Below, in pieces: positions 43,646 to 53,299 of a DNA stretch of 64,000 nucleotides. The translations under genes were made by a program, and so were the position numbers. The notes below the pieces were generated by a model that searched no databases, was not told the origin of the DNA, and saw nothing but the letters and a program-made list of their open reading frames with translations. This DNA comes from Chloroflexota bacterium (GTDB taxonomy: Bacteria > Chloroflexota > Anaerolineae > JAAYZQ01): the NCBI GenBank assembly GCA_018606645.1, contig JAGVRI010000017.1:6926-70925 (forward strand), given 5' to 3'. Position 1 is the first letter of the stretch. Each line of letters begins with the position of its first letter.

Positions 43646-45691
43646 GTGATGATCCTCGGCGTGGACGTGGGCGGCACCTTTACCGACCTGGTGCTGCTCG
43701 ATCCCCATGGACAGATTCGCGTCCACAAGTTACCGACCTCCGTCCATGACCCATCGGTGGCGATCTGGCAAGGGATCGCCGATCTCGGAGCCGATCCCCG
43801 GGCGGTGGTCGTGCATGGCACGACGGTGGCGACCAATGCCCTGTTGGAACGGCGGGGAGCCCGCACGGCGTTAATTACCACCGCCGGCTTTCGTGACGTG
43901 TTGGAGATTGGCCGCCAGACTCGTTCTGAACTCTATGCACTGTATCCTACCCGGCCAGTTCCCCTGGTTCCGGCTCCGTGGCGCTTTGAGGTGCCGGAGC
44001 GGATGGACCGCAACGGCATGGTTCTGACACCCCTGGACCTTCAGGAGACGGATGCGATCGTCAGCCGCCTGATGGAGGAGCAGATCGAGTCGGTTGCCGT
44101 GTGTTTCCTTTTTTCCTTCCTGAACCCGACGCATGAACGTCAGGTGCGGGAGCGAATTGTCCAGCCGCGCGGCTCATCGGCGCCGTTTGTTTCCCTGTCC
44201 TGTGAGGTGCTGCCGGAGTATCGGGAATACGAGCGTACCTCGACGACGGTGATCAATGCGTACGTGGCCCCATTGATCAGTCGCTACCTGACCAATCTGG
44301 AGGAGAAACTGGGGGAGCGGCGGCTGCGGGTGATGCAGTCCAACGGCGGCACGATCTCCGCCGAGGCGGCCCGGACTCACGCGGCCCAGACGGTGCTCTC
44401 GGGACCGGCCGGAGGGGTGATGGGAGCCTTTGCCGTGGCGCGCATGGCCGGCCTGGACCAGTGCATCACCCTGGACATGGGGGGCACCAGCACCGACGTA
44501 TCCCTCTGCCCGGGTCGGGTCCAGGAGACGGCGGAGGGGATGATTACCGGCTTGCCGCTGCGCCTGCCGATGATTGACATTCACACCATTGGAGCTGGTG
44601 GAGGCTCGATCGCTCGACTGGATGCGGGTGGGGCGCTGCGCGTCGGCCCGCAAAGCGCGGGCGCTGACCCCGGTCCGGTATGTTACGGAAATGCTCGGGC
44701 GCAGGAGATCACGGTCACCGATGCGAATCTCGTGCTGGGGCGTCTGGATGCGGATCATTTTCTCGGCGGGCGAATGAAGCTGGATGTGGAACGAACGCGA
44801 GCCTATATGGAGGAGCTGGCCCGTCGTCTAAACCTGCCGCTGGCCACCGCCGCCTGGGGGGTGATCCGCGTGGTCAACTCGAACATGGAGCGGGCCATCC
44901 GCACCATCTCGGTCGAACGCGGGTACGATCCACGGCGCTTTACGCTGGTGGCCTTTGGCGGCGCGGGACCCCTTCATGCCTGTGAACTGGCGGCGGCGTT
45001 GCGTATCCCCCGGGTGCTGGTGCCGCTCCATCCGGGGGTCTTGTCCGCTCTGGGCATGGTCCTGGCCGATGCGATGAAAGATTATTCCCAGACGGTGATG
45101 TTGCCGGCCGGACAGGTGAGCGCCGAAGCGCTGCAGGGTCTCTTTCACGCGCTCCAGGAACGGGCTCGCGCCGATCTGCATGCGGAGGGGTTTGACGACA
45201 CGCAGATCATGTTTCAACCGGCCCTGGATATGCGGTACGTCGGCCAATCGTACGAGCTCACCATCCCCCTGGTCCCACAGGCCGGGGCGGCGGCCGGGCC
45301 ATCGGCGCCTGGGATCCAGGAATGGGTACGGGCCTTCCATGAGGCCCATCGCCAGCGCTTTTCCCATGCCGACGAAACCGAACCGGTCGAGATTGTGAAC
45401 CTCCGGCTCAAGGCGACCGGACAGAGCCCCAAGCCTCGCTTTCTTTATGAAGAGCCGCGCGACCTGGACCCGCGAGCGGCGGTCATTGGCCAAAAAGCGG
45501 TGTACTTTGCGCCAGACTCGCTCGTTCCGCGGCCCCTCCCGACCACGCTGTACGAGCGGCAGCGACTGGCACCGGGGCATCGGCTCCTGGGGCCGGCTCT
45601 GGTCGTTCAACTCGATGCCACCACCCTGATTCCTCCCGACTGGGCAGCGCGTGTGGATGGATGGAGGAACCTGATCATTGAACCCTGTTGA
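43646..45691 (+). CDS. Hydantoinase/oxoprolinase subunit A
   Basis: 681 residues. ASKHA-fold ATPase with phosphate-1 DVGGTFTDL (7-15) and phosphate-2 LDMGGTSTDVSL, plus the HyuA C-terminal domain. It works as a pair with the subunit B gene that follows, hydrolysing a cyclic amide or carboxylating a ketone with ATP. Starts 6 bases after guaA. Substrate is unknown; the purine operon hints at a purine breakdown product or hydantoin-like compound. Confidence 0.9.
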   Translation: MMILGVDVGGTFTDLVLLDPHGQIRVHKLPTSVHDPSVAIWQGIADLGADPRAVVVHGTTVATNALLERRGARTALITTAGFRDVLEIGRQTRSELYALYPTRPVPLVPAPWRFEVPERMDRNGMVLTPLDLQETDAIVSRLMEEQIESVAVCFLFSFLNPTHERQVRERIVQPRGSSAPFVSLSCEVLPEYREYERTSTTVINAYVAPLISRYLTNLEEKLGERRLRVMQSNGGTISAEAARTHAAQTVLSGPAGGVMGAFAVARMAGLDQCITLDMGGTSTDVSLCPGRVQETAEGMITGLPLRLPMIDIHTIGAGGGSIARLDAGGALRVGPQSAGADPGPVCYGNARAQEITVTDANLVLGRLDADHFLGGRMKLDVERTRAYMEELARRLNLPLATAAWGVIRVVNSNMERAIRTISVERGYDPRRFTLVAFGGAGPLHACELAAALRIPRVLVPLHPGVLSALGMVLADAMKDYSQTVMLPAGQVSAEALQGLFHALQERARADLHAEGFDDTQIMFQPALDMRYVGQSYELTIPLVPQAGAAAGPSAPGIQEWVRAFHEAHRQRFSHADETEPVEIVNLRLKATGQSPKPRFLYEEPRDLDPRAAVIGQKAVYFAPDSLVPRPLPTTLYERQRLAPGHRLLGPALVVQLDATTLIPPDWAARVDGWRNLIIEPC

Positions 45692-47312
45692 TCCGATCGC
45701 CCTGGAGATTTTCAAGAACCTGTTTATCTCGGTCGCCGAAGAAATGGGCGTGACCCTGGGGCGCACCGCCTACAGTCCCAATATCAAGGAGCGGCGCGAT
45801 TTCTCGTGCGCCTGCTTCCTGGCCGATGGGCGGATGATCGCCCAGGCAGCGCATATCCCCGTACATCTCGGCGCGATGCCGGCGTCGGTCCGGGCCGCCC
45901 TGGAGTCGTTTTCGCAGTGGAGGCCGGGGGACCTGGTGGTGCTCAACGACCCGTATCTGGGCGGTACCCATTTGCCGGATATCACCATGGTCTCGCCGGT
46001 CTTGGTCGAGGGGAGAGAAGACCCTCCGTTTTTTGTCGCCAGCCGCGCCCATCACGCCGACGTGGGCGGTATGTCGCCCGGCTCCATGCCCCTCGCCACC
46101 GAGATCTACCAGGAAGGGTTGATCATCCCACCGATCAAGTTGATCGAGGCGGGGCGGCTGAACCAGGCGGTATTTGACCTGATCCTGCGCAATGTCCGCA
46201 CCCCAGCCGAGAGACGCGGGGACCTGGCCGCGCAAATGGCGGCGCACCGGGTGGGGGAGCATCGCCTTCAGGAGATTGTCGCTCATTATGGCCTGGACCA
46301 GGTGCTCCGGTTTGCCGGTTGGTTGCTGGCCTATGCGGAGCGGATGACCCGTCTCGCTGTCGAGCGCATTCCGGATGGCGTGTACCGCTTCCGGGACGAG
46401 CTGGATGATGACGGCTTCTCGGCGGCGGGAGCAGGGTGGTCCGGCCGGCCGGAGAGTAGCGTTGGGTCGTCTGCTCCGGTGATCCAGGCGACGATCACCG
46501 TCCAGGGCGACCAGATGACGGTGGATTTTACCGGTTCCAGCCCGGCGGTCATCGGGCCGTTGAACGCCGTTCGAGCGATTACCGAGTCGGCCACCTGGTA
46601 TGTGATCCGGTGTCTGGCCGGTCCGGATGTACCGGTCAATAGCGGGACTTTTGCGCCGGTGACCGTGGTCGTGCCCAGGGGGAGCTTGCTGGATGCCGAT
46701 CCCCCTCATGCGGTGGCGGCCGGCAATGTCGAGACCTCACAACGGATTGTGGACGTGGTCCTGGGGGCTTTGGCCCAGGCCCTGCCCGACCTGATTCCTG
46801 CGGCCAGCCAGGGGACGATGAACAACCTGACCATCGGCGGCACCGATCCGGAGCGGGGCACACCCTTTGCCTACTATGAGACCATTGGCGGTGGGACCGG
46901 GGCCGGCCCAGCGGGACCGGGACTGGGCGGCGTTCACGTGCACATGACCAATACGATGAACACCCCGATCGAGGCCCTGGAATATGCCTATCCCGTGCGG
47001 GTGCGACGCTATGAACTGCGGCGCGGTTCTGGGGGAGGCGGTCGGTATCGCGGAGGGGACGGGGTCATCCGCGAGATCGAGTTTCTGTGTCCGGCCACGG
47101 TGACTCTGCTCACCGAACGGCGGCGAACCGCCCCGTATGGGCTTCAGGGGGGAGAGCCGGGGGCGCCGGGTCGAAATCTTCTCATCCGTCAGGGGAAGGC
47201 CAGCGACCTCCCAGGAAAGGTGCAGATCCGGGTGGAACCGGGCGATATCCTGAGTGTGCACACACCGGGCGGAGGCGGCTGGGGTAGTCCCTCCGACCAC
47301 ACCGAGAACTGA
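45678..47312 (+). CDS. Hydantoinase/oxoprolinase subunit B
   Basis: 544 residues from a TTG that overlaps subunit A by 14 bases. Typical HyuB start ([21 protein letters not shown]), the metal-site region [14 protein letters not shown] and [11 protein letters not shown], and the C-terminal [18 protein letters not shown]. About 540 residues is usual. Partner of the preceding subunit A. Confidence 0.9.
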   Translation: MNPVDPIALEIFKNLFISVAEEMGVTLGRTAYSPNIKERRDFSCACFLADGRMIAQAAHIPVHLGAMPASVRAALESFSQWRPGDLVVLNDPYLGGTHLPDITMVSPVLVEGREDPPFFVASRAHHADVGGMSPGSMPLATEIYQEGLIIPPIKLIEAGRLNQAVFDLILRNVRTPAERRGDLAAQMAAHRVGEHRLQEIVAHYGLDQVLRFAGWLLAYAERMTRLAVERIPDGVYRFRDELDDDGFSAAGAGWSGRPESSVGSSAPVIQATITVQGDQMTVDFTGSSPAVIGPLNAVRAITESATWYVIRCLAGPDVPVNSGTFAPVTVVVPRGSLLDADPPHAVAAGNVETSQRIVDVVLGALAQALPDLIPAASQGTMNNLTIGGTDPERGTPFAYYETIGGGTGAGPAGPGLGGVHVHMTNTMNTPIEALEYAYPVRVRRYELRRGSGGGGRYRGGDGVIREIEFLCPATVTLLTERRRTAPYGLQGGEPGAPGRNLLIRQGKASDLPGKVQIRVEPGDILSVHTPGGGGWGSPSDHTEN

Positions 47313-47484
47313 CCTCGTTGTTAAAATCATGCAAAAAAGGTTGGGAGGGCATCCTTCGCCCTTCCAGCTTCCTGGACTCCATTGAAATCATCAATAATCG
47401 CGGTAAATAGGTCGGGGGGCACCCTTTCCTGGCCCAGAGACTACCGTTTCTGCTCCCGAATTTTCCAGATTTTCGTGATAAAAT

Positions 47485-47513
47485 TTGACACAATGTGCAG
47501 GCTGTAGTATTAC
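47485..47513 (+). promoter_or_regulatory. Promoter of the SufB/D-like - sufS operon
   Basis: TTGACA, 17 bp, TATTAC. It lies in the 234 bp gap after the hydantoinase genes, where no gene is seen. Confidence 0.6.
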
Positions 47514-47546
47514 TGTCATGAATGGAAAAGACAATGGACTATCCCT

Positions 47547-48002
47547 GTGTACAAGGGGGCCAGGGGAGTCAAGAGCCATGTGGTGTGCGATGCGCTCATC
47601 CGCGACGAATTCTCGCGCTCTGACACCTACCCGGTTTGGAAACAGGGGGAGACAGAGGTAAAATATCATATCCGTGGATTTTCCCAGGCAACGATGGAGG
47701 CTCTTTCAGCCCTGCAACGGGAACCTGACTGGATGTGGGACAGGCGCTATCAGGCCTGGTGCGACTATCAGGAGAGGGAACCTCCGCTTTGGCGACGGAC
47801 GGACCTGAGCAAGCTCCGCTGGGAGGAACTGAGCCCGTATGCGCCGCCTCAGGCGTTGGATGCCATTCAACTCCTGGTGGAGGGGTTCTTTCAACCGTCT
47901 CTGGACCGCCTCCCTGACAACCTGGGCGGGCTCAGGGAGCGATTAGGGGAAGCCATTTCGGCCAAACTGCGTGGCCGGGATGGACGGTCATCCGGTGGTT
48001 AG
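47547..48002 (+). CDS. Stand-alone SufB/SufD N-terminal-like protein
   Basis: 151 residues from a GTG; no strong ribosome binding site, so the start is uncertain. Residues about 38-100 match the N-terminal domain of SufB/SufD: a GFSQATMEALSALQREPDWM stretch, then RRYQAWCDYQEREPPLWRRTDLSKL. The beta-helix core of SufB/SufD, which holds the cluster ligands, is missing. It is followed 36 bases later by sufS. It may be a cut-down Suf protein that docks the desulfurase, or the relic of a suf operon. The last 45 residues match nothing I know. Confidence 0.6.
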   Translation: MYKGARGVKSHVVCDALIRDEFSRSDTYPVWKQGETEVKYHIRGFSQATMEALSALQREPDWMWDRRYQAWCDYQEREPPLWRRTDLSKLRWEELSPYAPPQALDAIQLLVEGFFQPSLDRLPDNLGGLRERLGEAISAKLRGRDGRSSGG

Positions 48003-48038
48003 GGGCAGAGGCCGACGATCTTTGAGGAGATGGGAGCC

Positions 48039-49289
48039 ATGTTGGATGTCGATCGAATTCGTGCCGATTTTCCGATCTTGAAGCGCCAGGTTCATGGCAA
48101 ACCGTTGGTCTACCTGGACAACGCGGCCACTTCGCAGAAGCCGGAGGTGGTGATCCAGGCCTTGACCGATTACTACCGGCAGTACAATGCCAATATCCAT
48201 CGGGGCGTCCATACGCTGGCGGAAGAAGCCACGGCGGCCTATGAGAACGCCCGGCGCAAGGTGGGGCGTTTCATCAACGCCTATAGCCCTCGTGAAGTGG
48301 TCTTTGTCCGGAACACGACCGAGGCCATCAATATGGTTGCTCTCACCTGGGGACGGGCTCATGTTCGGGAAGGCGATGTGATCGTGCTCAGTGTGATGGA
48401 ACATCACTCCAATCTGGTGCCATGGCAATTGCTGGCGCAGAGCGCGGGAGCCCAGTTAGAGTTTGTGGAGCTCGATCCTCAGGGGCATCTGGACCTGGAA
48501 CACCTGAGGCGCCTGTTGGACACCCATGGGGAACGGGTCAAACTCGTGGCGATGAGCGGGATGTCGAACGTTCTGGGGACGATCAACCCCGTGGCCGAGA
48601 TCGCGGCGTTGGCCCATGCGGTGGGGGCGCTGTTCCTGGTGGACAGCGCTCAAAGCGTGCCTCATCTGCCGGTGGATGTGCAGGCCATCGGCTGTGACTT
48701 TTTGGCGTTCTCTGGCCACAAGATGCTCGGGCCAACGGGCATTGGCGTGCTCTGGGCGCGAAAGGAGGTCCTGCAGGCCATGCCCCCGTTCATGGGCGGT
48801 GGGGAAATGATCAAACGGGTTCGGCTGCGCGAGAGCGAGTGGAACGACATCCCTCACAAGTTCGAGGCCGGCACCCCCAATGTGGCCCACGGGATTGGGT
48901 TGGGGGTAGCGGTGGATTATTTGACCGGGATCGGGATGGAGAACGTCAAGGCGCACGAACAATCGCTGGCCGGCTATGCTCTGGAGCGTCTGGCGGCGGT
49001 GCCGAACCTGCATATCTACGGGCCGCCCTGCCCTGACCGGGGAGGGGTAATTACCTTTAACCTGATGCGGGGAGGGGAGCTTCTCATTCACCCTCATGAC
49101 CTGGCAAGCATTCTCGACCAGGAAGGGATCGCCATCCGGGCCGGCCATCACTGTGCGGAGCCGTTGATGGACTATTACGGCGTGCCGGCGACTGCCCGGG
49201 CGAGCTTTTACATCTATAACACGGAAGAAGAAGTGGACCGGCTTGCCGAGGCGCTGCTCAGGGCCCAGGACCTGTTTGGAATCAGCTAG
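48039..49289 (+). CDS. sufS: SufS-type cysteine desulfurase
   Basis: 416 residues from the ATG at 48039 (GAGGAG nine bases upstream; the ATG at 48030 abuts that site). PLP lysine K228 in SGHKMLGPTG and catalytic C372 in RAGHHCAEPLM show a group II desulfurase. It supplies persulfide sulfur for Fe-S clusters. SufC, full SufB/D and SufU are not in the window. The many Fe-S proteins nearby (the Mo hydroxylases) would depend on such supply. Confidence 0.93.
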   Translation: MLDVDRIRADFPILKRQVHGKPLVYLDNAATSQKPEVVIQALTDYYRQYNANIHRGVHTLAEEATAAYENARRKVGRFINAYSPREVVFVRNTTEAINMVALTWGRAHVREGDVIVLSVMEHHSNLVPWQLLAQSAGAQLEFVELDPQGHLDLEHLRRLLDTHGERVKLVAMSGMSNVLGTINPVAEIAALAHAVGALFLVDSAQSVPHLPVDVQAIGCDFLAFSGHKMLGPTGIGVLWARKEVLQAMPPFMGGGEMIKRVRLRESEWNDIPHKFEAGTPNVAHGIGLGVAVDYLTGIGMENVKAHEQSLAGYALERLAAVPNLHIYGPPCPDRGGVITFNLMRGGELLIHPHDLASILDQEGIAIRAGHHCAEPLMDYYGVPATARASFYIYNTEEEVDRLAEALLRAQDLFGIS

Positions 49290-49299
49290 GAGCGGGAGC

Positions 49300-49442
49300 A
49301 GTATGAAAATATCCAGGAGCGCCCGGCTGAAGCCTCGACTTCCGGAGTGGAGCCTTTAGGCGGTGGAGCGGCTAAAGCCTCGACTCCCGGAGTGGAGCCT
49401 TCAGGCGGTGGACCGGCAGAAGCCTCGACTCCCGGACGAGGG
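49300..49442. repeat. Tandem GGAGTGGAGCC-type elements
   Basis: A TGAAAATATCCAGGAGCGCC stretch followed by two copies of GGAGTGGAGCCTT(C/T)AGGCGG ... GCCTCGACTCC between the converging sufS and transketolase genes. Confidence 0.8.
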
Positions 49443-49449
49443 AAGTGGT

Positions 49450-50421
49450 CTATTTTTCGAACGAGGCACCCACCGATCGAGCGAAGCGCAGGATCGTCTC
49501 GACCATGGTCGGCGGGGTCAATCCATAGTGCGCCAGCAACTCATCGGCCGTTCCGGATTGTCCGAAGCGGTCCTCGACCCCCAGGCGTAGCAGCGGGGGC
49601 ATGCCGGCGACCCCGGCCAACGTTTCTGCGACGGCGCTGCCGAGTCCCCCGACCGTCCAGTGTTCCTCCATGCTGATGGCAAGAGTTTTACCCGTGGCCG
49701 CGTCCAGAATTGCGTTCACGTTGAGAGGTTTGATCGTGGACACGTTCAGTACCGTGGCCTCCAGGCCTCGGTGGGCCAGAAGTTCGGCTGTCACCAACGC
49801 CAGCGCGGTCATGATCCCGGTGGCATAGATCACCAGATCCCTTCCCTCGCGCATGATCGGCAACGCACCGATGCAGAACCGATAGTTCTGGTCAAACAGC
49901 ACCGGGGTCGGATACCGGCCCAAGCGAATGTAGACCGGGCCCCGCATCTCGGCTGCGGCCCACACGGCCTGGTAGGCCTCGGTCGCGTCGGCGGGAACCA
50001 GGACGGTAAAGCCGGGCAATGGCCGGGTCAAGGCGATGTCATCCAGAGATTGGTGAGTGGCTCCATCAGGCCCCTGGGTCAGGCCGGCGCTGACTCCTAC
50101 GATTTTCACATTCGCCCAGCCGTAGGAAAGCTGCAGACGAATCTGGTCGTAACAGCGCCCGGGGACAAACATGGCAAAGGACGTGGCAAACACCGTCATT
50201 CCGGTGGCCGCCATGCCGGCCGCCGTGCCGATCATATCCGCCTCGGCGATGCCCATGTCAAAAAAGCGCTCCGGGAACGCCTGTCCAAAGTCGTAGGTCT
50301 TGTTGGATCGTTGCAGGTCGGCGTCCAACACGATGACGTCGTCGCGTTGCTTCCCAAGTTCCAGCAACGCCAGGCCATAGGCATCCCGGGTTTCAACTCG
50401 ATCCCCGATCTTCCACTTCAT
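49450..50421 (-). CDS. Transketolase, C-terminal subunit
   Basis: 323 residues from the ATG that overlaps the upstream stop (ATGA). It has the pyrimidine-binding domain with DADLQRSNK and FDMGIAEADMIGTAAGMAATG (the Glu that activates TPP), and the C-terminal transketolase domain. Works as a heterodimer with the N-terminal subunit. Last gene of the long minus-strand catabolic run. Confidence 0.93.
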   Translation of the reverse strand: MKWKIGDRVETRDAYGLALLELGKQRDDVIVLDADLQRSNKTYDFGQAFPERFFDMGIAEADMIGTAAGMAATGMTVFATSFAMFVPGRCYDQIRLQLSYGWANVKIVGVSAGLTQGPDGATHQSLDDIALTRPLPGFTVLVPADATEAYQAVWAAAEMRGPVYIRLGRYPTPVLFDQNYRFCIGALPIMREGRDLVIYATGIMTALALVTAELLAHRGLEATVLNVSTIKPLNVNAILDAATGKTLAISMEEHWTVGGLGSAVAETLAGVAGMPPLLRLGVEDRFGQSGTADELLAHYGLTPPTMVETILRFARSVGASFEK

Positions 50422-51257
50422 CTGGTCAAATCCTTTGGAGCCAGAAGCCACATTGCCTCTTGCCATTGCTCAGCCGAGATCGGTGCATTGTGGAATTGGA
50501 ACTGCCCCTCCATGAAAGAGACCCCTTTGCCCTTCACCGTCTTGGCGATAATGACCGTGGGTTTGCCTTTGATCGTTTCCGCCGCATCCAGGGCATCACA
50601 GATTTGCCGGAAATTGTGTCCATCCACGGTCATGACATGCCAGCCAAACGCCTGCCATTTCAGAGCCAACGGTTCGAGGGGCTTGGCCTCATCCACGACT
50701 CCCTGGCTTTTCAGGCCGTTGCGGTCCACCAGCGCACACAGCATGTCCAGCTTTTGCCCGGCGCTCTGCATTGCCGCTTCCCAGACTTGACCTTCATGGA
50801 GTTCACCATCACCGAGCAGGCAGTAGACGCGGATGTTCAGGCCACGGATCCTGGCCGCCAAGGCGATACCGTTGGCAAAGGAGAGTCCCTGGCCCAGTGA
50901 TCCGGTGCAGGCCTCGATGCCGGGCGTCAGGCAGGCATTGGGATGCCCCTGGAGGATGCTCCCGAGCTTCTTCAGGTTGTCCAATTCCTCAAAGGGGATC
51001 ACTCCCAGCTTGGCCAGCGCGCAGTATTGGGTAGGAACCGCATGGCCTTTACTCATTACAAAGCGATCCCGCTCCTCCCACGCAGGGTTCAAGGGATCGT
51101 ACCGCATTTTGTAAAAATAGAGAGCGACGACCAGTTCGACAATCGAGAGCGAGCCGCCAAAGTGGTGGGCTTTGTTGGCGCCCATCATCCGGATCAGGTG
51201 ATAGCGGAACTCACGAGCGGTGGCCTCGAGTTCGGCGATCTTGGTCTCATCCACCAT
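50418..51257 (-). CDS. Transketolase, N-terminal subunit
   Basis: 279 residues. TPP/Mg-binding domain with GSLSIVELVVALYF, GHAVPTQYCALAKLG, and the GDG-x-N-like motif GDGELHEGQVWEAA. Split transketolases of this kind are common next to sugar and polyol catabolic genes, where they move two-carbon ketol units. Confidence 0.93.
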   Translation of the reverse strand: MVDETKIAELEATAREFRYHLIRMMGANKAHHFGGSLSIVELVVALYFYKMRYDPLNPAWEERDRFVMSKGHAVPTQYCALAKLGVIPFEELDNLKKLGSILQGHPNACLTPGIEACTGSLGQGLSFANGIALAARIRGLNIRVYCLLGDGELHEGQVWEAAMQSAGQKLDMLCALVDRNGLKSQGVVDEAKPLEPLALKWQAFGWHVMTVDGHNFRQICDALDAAETIKGKPTVIIAKTVKGKGVSFMEGQFQFHNAPISAEQWQEAMWLLAPKDLTR

Positions 51258-51286
51258 GAAAAGTCTCCCTTGAGCCAGTCAGACGT

Positions 51287-52330
51287 TCAATCCACCGGAT
51301 ACAGCAGGATCTTGTGCGCATCCAACCTCTCCAGCCTCTCAAACGCCTCTTGCCAACGGGTGATCGGCCAGACGGCGCTCAGCAGCGGCCCGGTTTCGAT
51401 CTTGCCCTGACGCAACAACTCCAGACACGTTTCCCAGGTCTTCCAGGTGTGGCTGAACGCGCCCTGATAGGTGATTGCCTTGGCTACAATCTCGTCCAAG
51501 GTCAAGTTCACCGGTCGCAGCGACCATCCTATCTTGGTCACCCAGCCTCCTCGACGGACGACCTGGAGCGACTGCTGGATGGCCGAAGGAACGCCGGCGG
51601 CGTCGATCACCAGGTGGGCTCCCAGACCATCGCCAAGGTGTTGGACGATGGCGGCCGGATCTTGCTCTTCGATATTGACCACGATATCGGCGCCGAGCTG
51701 ACGGGCGAGCGCCAGCCGCTCTTGATCTCGCCCGGAACCGGTGACGATCACCATCCCCGCCCCGGCCAATCGCACCACCTGGAGAGAGAACAGCCCGACT
51801 GGCCCTGGACCGATGATGACCACCAGATCGCCGGGTCGGAGCCGGCTTTTCTCAACCACGGCATAGTAGGCGACGCAGATGGGTTCGACCATGGTGGCTG
51901 CTTCCCAGCTTACCTCGGCGGGGATATGATGGAGTAAGGGGTATCTTACCCGGACGTAACGGGTGAAGGCCCCGTCTACCGCAAAGCCAAAAGCGCGGCG
52001 CTCCGGGCATAGATTGTACTCCCCGGACCGGCAGAGGACACAACGACCACAGGTCTCGGCTGCCGTCTCGGCCACCACCCGGTCGCCGACGGCAAAGCCG
52101 TGCACCCGATCGCCAACGGCCACAATGGTGCCTGACCATTCGTGTCCCAAGACCACGGGAGGGCGCGCCAGGACATTCAACTGACCATGGTACATGTGCA
52201 ACTCACTGCCGCAGATGCCACAGTACTTGACCTCGACCAGGCACTCCTCTGGGCCAATGGTCGGCACCGGTACCTCGCGGATTTCGATGGCTTTCTCAGC
52301 CCGTGCGTAATAGACAACCGCCTTCATCAT
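51287..52330 (-). CDS. Zinc-dependent alcohol dehydrogenase (sorbitol/threonine dehydrogenase-like)
   Basis: 347 residues (the second ATG, residue 2, is equally good). Catalytic zinc region CGICGSELHMYHG and GHEWSG; the structural zinc is bound by CGRCVLCRSGEYNLC. The NAD-binding fold is VVIIGPGPVGLF. It oxidises a secondary alcohol or polyol. It is a paralogue of the dehydrogenase at 62639-63676. Confidence 0.9.
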   Translation of the reverse strand: MMKAVVYYARAEKAIEIREVPVPTIGPEECLVEVKYCGICGSELHMYHGQLNVLARPPVVLGHEWSGTIVAVGDRVHGFAVGDRVVAETAAETCGRCVLCRSGEYNLCPERRAFGFAVDGAFTRYVRVRYPLLHHIPAEVSWEAATMVEPICVAYYAVVEKSRLRPGDLVVIIGPGPVGLFSLQVVRLAGAGMVIVTGSGRDQERLALARQLGADIVVNIEEQDPAAIVQHLGDGLGAHLVIDAAGVPSAIQQSLQVVRRGGWVTKIGWSLRPVNLTLDEIVAKAITYQGAFSHTWKTWETCLELLRQGKIETGPLLSAVWPITRWQEAFERLERLDAHKILLYPVD

Positions 52331-52368
52331 TCCCCACCTTCTTCGAAAGTCACACGTCGCCGCCGGCG

Positions 52369-52410
52369 ATTTTCATTCATCGTGGTGCCCCACCGGGCAT
52401 GGTTACTTGC
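52369..52410. repeat. Interspersed TTTTCATTCATCGTGGTGCC element
   Basis: A worn copy of the element also at 30968-31006, lying between the alcohol dehydrogenase and SDR genes inside the long operon. Confidence 0.7.
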
Positions 52411-52438
52411 CCTGGAACGCATCGACCAGCAAGGGGTA

Positions 52439-53236
52439 TCAGGCCGCAGTCCAGCCCCCGTCGACATAGATCGTTTGCCCCGTGATAAAATCCGAGGCGG
52501 GTGAAGCGAGAAAGATAGCGATCCCAAAGAGATCCCAGATCTGCCCGACCCGACCCATGGGGATACGGCTCAGGACCCAGTCCCGGGTGGCCGCATCGTC
52601 CAGCAGAAACGCATTCAGGTCGGTGCGGATAAAGGTGGGAGCAATGGCGTTGACGGTGATTCCCTTTTGTGCCCACTCGATGGCCAGGGACTTGGTCAGG
52701 AGGTTGACGGCGCCTTTACTGGCGGCATAGGCCGGGTCTTTGGCCCGCCCCTGAAGCCCCCGAACGGACGAAAGGTTGATGATCTTGCCTCGCTCCTGAC
52801 GAAGCATGACTTTGGCCACTTCTTTGCAACAGAGGAAAGTGCCTTCGAGATTCACCCGGATGACACGCTCCCATTCCTCCACCGGGAATTCTATGGTGGG
52901 TTTCAGGATCACGATCCCGGCGGCGTTCACCAGGATGTCAATGCGATTAAACTCGTCCACGGCGCGCTGTACCATGCGCTGCACCTGGGCTTCATCGGTC
53001 ACTTCGGCAGCAATAGGCAGGGAACGACGCCCCAAGGATCGGATCTCGTCGGCCACGACTTCCAGGTCGGGCTGGGTGCGGCTGACCGGGATGACGTGAG
53101 CGCCCGCCGCGGCTAAGGCGAGGGCGATCCCACGCCCTAATCCTCGACTGCCCCCGGTGACAATCGCCACCCGATCGGTCAAGGAGAACAGAGACGGGAT
53201 CGCTTCTAACTTTTCTCTGGGAATCGCCTCCACCAT
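52439..53236 (-). CDS. Short-chain dehydrogenase/reductase
   Basis: 265 residues from the ATG at 53234-53236 (AGGAGAG upstream). NAD(P)-binding TGGSRGLGRG (27-36), NNAG-like NAAG, catalytic Ser and the Y-x3-K of YAASKGAVNLL, and the C-terminal FITGQTIYVDGGW. Close to gluconate 5-dehydrogenase/3-oxoacyl-reductase types. Substrate probably a hydroxy acid or sugar acid. Confidence 0.9.
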   Translation of the reverse strand: MVEAIPREKLEAIPSLFSLTDRVAIVTGGSRGLGRGIALALAAAGAHVIPVSRTQPDLEVVADEIRSLGRRSLPIAAEVTDEAQVQRMVQRAVDEFNRIDILVNAAGIVILKPTIEFPVEEWERVIRVNLEGTFLCCKEVAKVMLRQERGKIINLSSVRGLQGRAKDPAYAASKGAVNLLTKSLAIEWAQKGITVNAIAPTFIRTDLNAFLLDDAATRDWVLSRIPMGRVGQIWDLFGIAIFLASPASDFITGQTIYVDGGWTAA

Positions 53237-53299
53237 GCTCTCTCCTGCAAAAGAAGGACCTGACAGAGGGTGTCTGTCAGGCCTGGTATTTTCCAAGGC

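Noticed and set aside
41858-43726. A 622-residue minus-strand open frame
   Set aside because: Antisense of guaA and the end of xpt.
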